NCBI GenBank assembly: GCA_021464525.1
Contig: JADRCO010000887.1
Span: 1 to 25,007, forward strand
Source of the DNA: Rhizophagus sp. LPA8_4_AMF
Taxonomy: Eukaryota > Glomeromycota > Glomeromycetes > Glomerales > Glomeraceae
Direction of reading: 5' to 3'
DNA: 25,007 nucleotides
Below, piece by piece: positions 20,280 through 25,007 of this stretch. Under the pieces are notes generated by a model. That model was not told where the DNA came from and searched no databases. It saw nothing but the letters and a program-made list of their open reading frames with translations. The first letter of the stretch is position 1; the number at the start of each line of letters is the position of its first letter. Both the position numbers and the translations under genes were made by a program.

Positions 20280-21245
20280 TGAGTCTCTCTTAGGAGTGGT
20301 AGAAATAATTGAAAAAGTCTCCCTTAGAAGCGGAAGAAACTTTTTTTTTTTGACGTTCAGTTTATATTAACGAACATTACTAAGCGTCTCTCTGGAGCCC
20401 GCCTTCTCTCTGTCTTCTCTTCTCTCTTTTCTTTAGGTCTTCCTTTATTTTTCGATTAAATAATCTTAAACATGATTGAATAACAATTATTCGATAACTT
20501 ATCAGATGAAACTAATAAACCAAGAATGTCCTCACCTGATAGGTCATTTTTTTACATCTTTTAGGTATGTAGGTTGGGAGTGTGGGTTGTGTATGAGTGG
20601 TGGTGTTCTCACTTTTCTTCTCTCTTTTCTTCTCTCGTTTTCCCCTTTCCCTTATCCCCTCGCTCTTTCTAGTCTCTCTTAGGAGCTAAAGAAATACGGA
20701 AGAAATAATTGAAAAGGTCTCTTTTAGGAGCAGAAAAAATAAACTTTTTTTAAATTAAACTTTTTTTTTGACGTTCAGTTTATATTAATGAACATTACTA
20801 AGCGTCTCTCTGGAGTCTGCCTTCTCTCTGCCTTCTCTTCCCTCTTTTCTTTAGGTCTTTTATTTTTCGATTAAATAATTTGAATATGGTTGAATAATTC
20901 TTCGATAAGAATAAACCAAGAATTAGACATCACTCAGCAGGTTTTCTCTTTTCTATAGACTTTAGGTATGTAGGTAGGTTGGGAGTGTGGATTGTGTGTA
21001 TGGGTGAATGATGCGTGTTTATTTGTCTCACTCTTCTCTCGCTTTCCTTCTTTCGTTAGGTCTTCTCTTACGATTCCCATTTCTTTATATCTTATTTTAG
21101 GTAAGGTAGGTTGGGAGTATGGGTTGTGTGTATGAGTGGATGGTGCATGTTTGTTTGTATATTTCTCGCACTTCTCTTGCTTTCTCTCTTTCGTTAGATC
21201 TTCTCTTACGGTTTCCTTTTCTCTATATTTTCTTTAGTCTTGGCT
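20280..21245. repeat. Nested pyrimidine-rich tandem repeat array
   Basis: Two module types alternate. Module A occurs at about 20,282-20,545 and 20,671-20,945 (period about 390-420). It starts GTCTCTCTTAGGAG, includes GACGTTCAGTTTATATTAA then GAACATTACTAAGCGTCTC, and ends near AAACCAAGAAT. Module B occurs at about 20,560-20,670, 20,961-21,090 and 21,094-21,240; it starts TTTTAGGTA, includes GGTAGGTTGGGAGT and GGGTTGTGTGTATGAGTG, and ends in CT-rich sequence with TTCTCTTACG. Copies differ by substitutions and small indels, so the array is old. The top strand is strongly pyrimidine-rich in places. The origin could be a degenerate transposon or a satellite-like expansion. Confidence 0.85.
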
Positions 21246-21814
21246 AAGTCAGCAACAATATTAACGATTTGTTGCAGATTGTTAATATAAACATAGGTCG
21301 TTTAAATTTAAGTTAGGTCGGCATCACTAGTAAGTAGACAATAATTAGTTTTTTTTCGTTTCGATTAAAAATAATTGTTTCATTTGTAAAATTATATAGT
21401 AACGTCTATATAAAAATTAACAATCATTAAATATCTTATTTTTTGTAATTAGTTAATTTTGATCTGATAGTCCATGAGCAGCGTGATCTATAAATAACTC
21501 AATAACTTTACTTTCGTCATTAATAATCAATTAAATTGGTACAGAGAATTTTAGAAGATAAAATTCAACTTTAAAATTTTTAAATGGACCACTGACTATT
21601 CTAGGAAAGCCTACTATAATTTAAGACTCATTATTCTTCTTCTTGATTAATTTCATTGAAATCTATTATTTAAATAATTTTAAATAAAATTAGTCGAGAA
21701 AACTATTAATTAAATAAATAGTTTTTTATGTAATTGAATTTATCATGTGATATAATAAAAATATAAGTTAAGTTAGTAAAGATTTTTTAAATACTATAAG
21801 TTTATTAAAGGAAA
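21246..21814. other. Intergenic region, no feature seen
   Basis: AT-rich sequence after the repeat array, with stops in all frames. I see no gene or structured element in it. Confidence 0.5.
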
Positions 21815-21961
21815 ATGTGATTTATCACATTGTCACCCTATCACGTGAATTAGCTGATTTGTAAACTATATAAAAAACTGATGGTTTGTTTTGGTTTTTT
21901 ATCTTTATTTTTTAGGGAAAACGAACAGATCGATGAGCCCTTTTAAAAGGTTCATTTCAGT
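21815..21961 (+). promoter_or_regulatory. Palindrome cluster, TATA box and possible first exon
   Basis: Within 150 bases there are: a perfect inverted repeat ATGTGAT-TT-ATCACAT (21,815-21,830), an 8-base palindrome TCACGTGA with an E-box core (21,841-21,848), a TATA box TATATAAA (21,867-21,874), and an ATG at 21,933 followed by eight codons and a consensus donor GTAAGT at 21,960. This is the order of a promoter plus short first exon. It lies about 500 bases upstream of the degenerate nuclease-kinase gene and may be its former 5' end, but no exon in between could be joined with confidence. Confidence 0.35.
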
Positions 21962-22458
21962 AAGTAGTGGAAAGAGTGGAGTTTTTATGTGAAAGAACAT
22001 TAGAAAAGTTTCCCCTTTTTAGGAAAAATGAAACAGAGCTTCAGTGGAAGAGAGAATGTGTTTCTTTAAGTGAAAGGAATTAAGTGAAAAGAACGCTAGA
22101 AATGTTTCTGATGTTCTTATAGTATAATCAAAGAAAATGAAGATTTTTTCAGAAAAACTACAAATGGGGTATATATTAAAATATACATTATTTTCACTAA
22201 TTCTCCTTTAGTGAAAGCACAGCTAGCGCAGATCACGCTGTTACATAGAGTTACTAATTAAACTTTTCCTTCTTTTACTCTTACTGCTAGAAATTAATTT
22301 ATGAATAGTAATAATTTAGTTGGTTGAAAAATAAATGTTGATGCGTAACCATCAGATCAATCTGTGCGACAATCGATTTCTTATATATCAATCTTTCCGG
22401 TTTTCGCAAAAAAAAATATCTTTTTTCGGGATAACTTGTGAAACTATTATTTGCATAA
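21962..22458. other. Spacer before the degenerate nuclease-kinase gene
   Basis: Contains several GTGAAAG(A/G)A-like words (about 21,980-22,100), giving a loosely repetitive look, and possible acceptors CTCCTTTAG (22,212) and CTGCTAG (22,291). If the ATG at 21,933 is a true first exon, this would be mostly intron. No domain is visible. Confidence 0.35.
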
Positions 22459-23940
22459 ATCATAACTACTCCTGCAACTGGTGTCTGTCAAGAATTTAAT
22501 CACCTTTATTTGAGCTCTGTAATCACAGAAAAAGAATTTGGGGACTTACTAGCTTATATTTCCAACAATCCTGATAAAATATCTGATTTGAAAGATTCCC
22601 GCAAATATGGCAATGATAACATTAAGGCTATATACCCTGAAAAATATACTCACCGGTATGTTTTTACACAATCGAAGTATAAATTAATGTGCTTGACTTC
22701 ATTCTTTTTTTGTCTTCTCTGTTATACTTGCCAATAATATCGAATATTTACTTCTACATTCTTTGCCATTTCATTTTCAGCTTCTGTGAAGAATCTCGCA
22801 AATCTGTTAATATAAAGTATATAATTCCAGTGCATTATATTTACAGGAATTTTTCTAGAACGTATCACATAGCTCATCCAGCGCGATAGCATCAGCTTCA
22901 CCACTTACTACTTTGTTAGCGAATGTTGTGAATGCTGTAAACGCAAACTTGGAAGTTATGAAAGAAACCTTGGAAGTAGTGATTCATATTTCTGACTAGA
23001 GTCATGAGACGGGTACTGGTTTTTCAGATGCAAAACTTTGTCATTTCCATTTATGATAATCCCATATTTTGCATATTTAGGCTCCATAACACCAGAACAC
23101 TTCTTTTTGAACTGTTGGTCAGGAACACTTTCTCAGTAAAACCCATTCTGAACTTGGTGAATTTGGTAAAATTGGATGATTGAAAATTACATAAGAGATT
23201 ATCCTGTACCATTGTACCAAAACTGCCACAGAAAAAGTAGTTCAGTGTTGGTTGTTAAACTAATGAAAGTTCTCCCAACCTTTCAAGTCAACTCGTTGTG
23301 AAAGATACACACACCAATACATATCTTAATGGATATAAGCCAAATTTCAGCATATTTCATAACGATGATGTAAGAAGTAATGTTCCGATATTTGTATATA
23401 CGCTTCTGGAGGTGAAGAAAAGAAAGAGTCCCAATTCTGGTTTTGCTGACGAAGATAATGGTCAACTGTTGGATTACATTAATGTCCTTTTTCAACAACA
23501 ACCATTACATGTACATTTTGCGTTATTTCTATCAGACGGGTTTAACTTTTATGTAATGGAATATGATAGAATTACTACAAAATATAGCGAGTTTACAACC
23601 CATTTCCTGGCTGGATCACGTCTTTTTTGGGTATTGATCAATGATAGTTCACTTTTTACTACTCTGGTTGGACCTAGGAGTATTGACTTCAGGATGCAAC
23701 TGGAAGGCTTTAGAAGAATACGTTTAAAGGGGTATTTGGGCGAAGGTTCATCTTCAATATTATATGAGATTGACTGGGAAAATACTTCATCTGCCATAAA
23801 GATTTTTAAGCCTGGTTATAATTCGCATGAAGTGGTGCGTACGAGATTTCCAAAATGTTCCATTATACGTTGCACATAATGACAATTCAGTAATTATTCG
23901 CCCAGTCTGTGAACAAATTGGTGACCAATTCCAAGTATAA
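22459..23940 (+). pseudogene. Degenerate nuclease-kinase gene (possibly Crinkler-type)
   Basis: Broken gene with coding-like pieces in shifting frames. Piece 1 (22,459-22,655) encodes EKEFGDLLAYISNNPDKI and splices in phase (donor GTATGT, acceptor at 22,780) to piece 2 (22,781-22,889), which stops at TAG. Piece 3 continues in another frame to a stop at 22,997. Piece 4 (about 23,259-23,879) encodes KPNFSIF, then LLEVKKRK 21 residues later, spaced like a PD-(D/E)XK nuclease but with Asn (23,343-23,345) where Asp is expected. It is followed by GYLGEGSSSILY and AIKIF, a protein kinase Gly-loop and catalytic Lys (23,799-23,801). Near 23,835 the frame shifts and a kinase-like stretch (NVPLYVAHNDNSVIIRP) continues to a stop at 23,940; the rest of the kinase is absent. 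Nuclease-plus-kinase modules are known from fungal Crinkler-type proteins. That link is inference, as no Crinkler header is visible. Confidence 0.6.
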
Positions 23941-23956
23941 CACCTCTTTCGCTTCC

Positions 23957-24485
23957 TAAAATGCATCCAAAATCCCAAATCCCGGTTGAAACAAAATCCC
24001 GATAGTCACAAATCCTGACAGCTAAAATGCTTGACGATCAAAATCCCAAAGTTTTCTTTTTTTAAAAAATAATTATATAAATTTATAAATTTCCAATTAA
24101 ACACATAATTTTAAAAATGCAGCGGCACAGTAACGGGTCTTAATTTATCCAATATAATTAAAATATTAGCGCAAAATATTTGTAAATTTTATCAATACCA
24201 ATGAAATTGTTTGCAAATTTTATTAATATTAATGAAAATTAACTAACGTTACTATATTATTAATGAAATTAAAAAAAAAAATTTTTATTTTAATTAAAAG
24301 ACTATGTACAATATATTAATAGATTACTAATCTGAAATTAGAAACAATTGCATTAAAATTAACTAATCTCAAACTCATCCCAGTCAGGATTTTGGCTAAG
24401 ATTTTAGATCATCATCGGGATTCTGTGAACTTGATTCAATCGGGATTTGCATTTATCGGGATTTTGGTGTCGGGATTATTCAAAT
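23957..24485. mobile_element. Inverted-repeat element with TCCCGAT words (MITE-like)
   Basis: The left arm (about 23,957-24,050) contains AAAATCCCAAATCCCGG, AAAATCCCGAT, AAATCCTGAC and AAAATCCC. The right arm (about 24,375-24,478) contains the same words on the opposite strand: CAGGATTTTGG, ATCGGGATT twice, ATCGGGATTTTGG and TCGGGATT. The 300-base interior is very AT-rich and non-coding. The arms are inverted but made of short diverged sub-repeats rather than one clean terminal repeat. No target-site duplication was identified. It begins about 17 bases after the last stop of the broken kinase, so it may have replaced the kinase C-lobe. A small non-autonomous DNA transposon is the simplest reading. 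Confidence 0.5.
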
Positions 24486-25007
24486 GATATAATTTCATTT
24501 TTTTTAGTTCCTATCAGGATTATATATATCTCACGAGAAATCTGCGAATTAATCTTACAATGCATGTGAATATAAAATTAGCATGAGACTATATAAATTG
24601 GAGAATATAAATAAGTAGTCAAATTCTTTGGAATCATTTCTTCAATCATTGCCGAGAAAGAATATAGAAAGGCAAATATTAGTTACAGAGGTTGAGATGA
24701 AGCAATAATTATATAATCTAATGATGAAATAATTAATAAAATGCGCTACTAATCTTAAAAAAAAAAGAAAGAAGCGTCTTCAACTGGAGATTACACCCAG
24801 CTGGAGAAAGTAGTGGTCCGAAGTCCGAACCAGTGATCTGGTTTGACAAATTTCTTACAGCTAATTTCAAAAAGGTCGGGACACTTAGCAAATTTTAAAG
24901 AACTCGGAAATATTCGGTAAAGCTTGATATAAAATAAAAATTATACGCTAATTTTGGAGTACTGTTCCGAGAATGGTGGTATAATTTTATCTTATTTTGA
25001 GCTTTAC
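24486..25007. other. Intergenic region at the right edge
   Basis: AT-rich with a GC-richer patch at about 24,775-24,850 (CAACTGGAGATTACACCCAG, then GTGGTCCGAAGTCCGAACCAG). No open frame of note on either strand, no kinase continuation beyond the inverted-repeat element, and no RNA gene recognised. Confidence 0.5.

Noticed and set aside
20476-20682. 68-codon plus-strand open frame with a hydrophobic Ser/Phe/Leu end
   Set aside because: It runs through the CT-rich repeat array; the hydrophobic residues come from TTTC/TCTC repeats.
23549-23978. Minus-strand open frames over the nuclease-kinase relic
   Set aside because: They are antisense to sequence with recognisable kinase and nuclease motifs on the plus strand.
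1-25007. tRNA or rRNA genes and CRISPR arrays
   Set aside because: No cloverleaf with a TTCGANNC-type loop, no conserved rRNA block and no regularly spaced repeat-spacer pattern was seen by eye; a covariance-model scan would be decisive for RNA genes.

Overview
The window is nuclear DNA from a very AT-rich eukaryote with many short spliceosomal introns (GT..AG, roughly 40-110 bases, T-rich before the acceptor). Gene content and style point to an arbuscular mycorrhizal fungus of the Glomeromycotina, most likely Rhizophagus: an intronless F-box/leucine-rich protein, a vpr-type secreted subtilase and a broken nuclease-kinase gene of the kind that is multiplied in that lineage. This assignment is inference from composition and families, not from a database match.

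Bases 1-14,100 are gene-dense. In order they carry: a glycerophosphodiester phosphodiesterase (minus, 3 exons); a PQ-loop membrane protein of the SLC66A2/PQLC1 family (minus, 5 exons, one of only 21 bases); a secreted subtilisin-like protease (plus, 8 exons); an unrecognised single-pass membrane protein (minus); VPS51 of the GARP/EARP tethering complexes (plus, 17 exons); and an F-box-like protein (minus, no intron). Exon boundaries were built by hand. Every junction keeps the frame, and four of the products align over their length with remembered family members, so these models are fairly firm.

From 14,109 on the window is mostly non-coding. A 3.4 kb AT-rich stretch with two small GC-richer islands precedes an SLC7/LAT-type amino acid permease (plus, 8 exons). 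After it come an imperfect tandem array of pyrimidine-rich modules (20,280-21,245), a promoter-like cluster with an orphan first exon (about 21,815-21,961), a degenerate gene with a PD-(D/E)XK-nuclease-like segment and a kinase N-lobe (22,459-23,940), and an inverted-repeat element built from AAAATCCCGAT-like words (about 23,957-24,485) that abuts the broken kinase.

The genes are not an operon or a recognisable cluster. Several are membrane or trafficking functions (lipid hydrolase, PQ-loop protein, VPS51, permease, secreted protease), but this looks like ordinary fungal gene order. No convincing new system was found. The best leads are the nuclease-kinase pseudogene next to the inverted-repeat element, the unrecognised membrane protein, and the nested pyrimidine-rich array.
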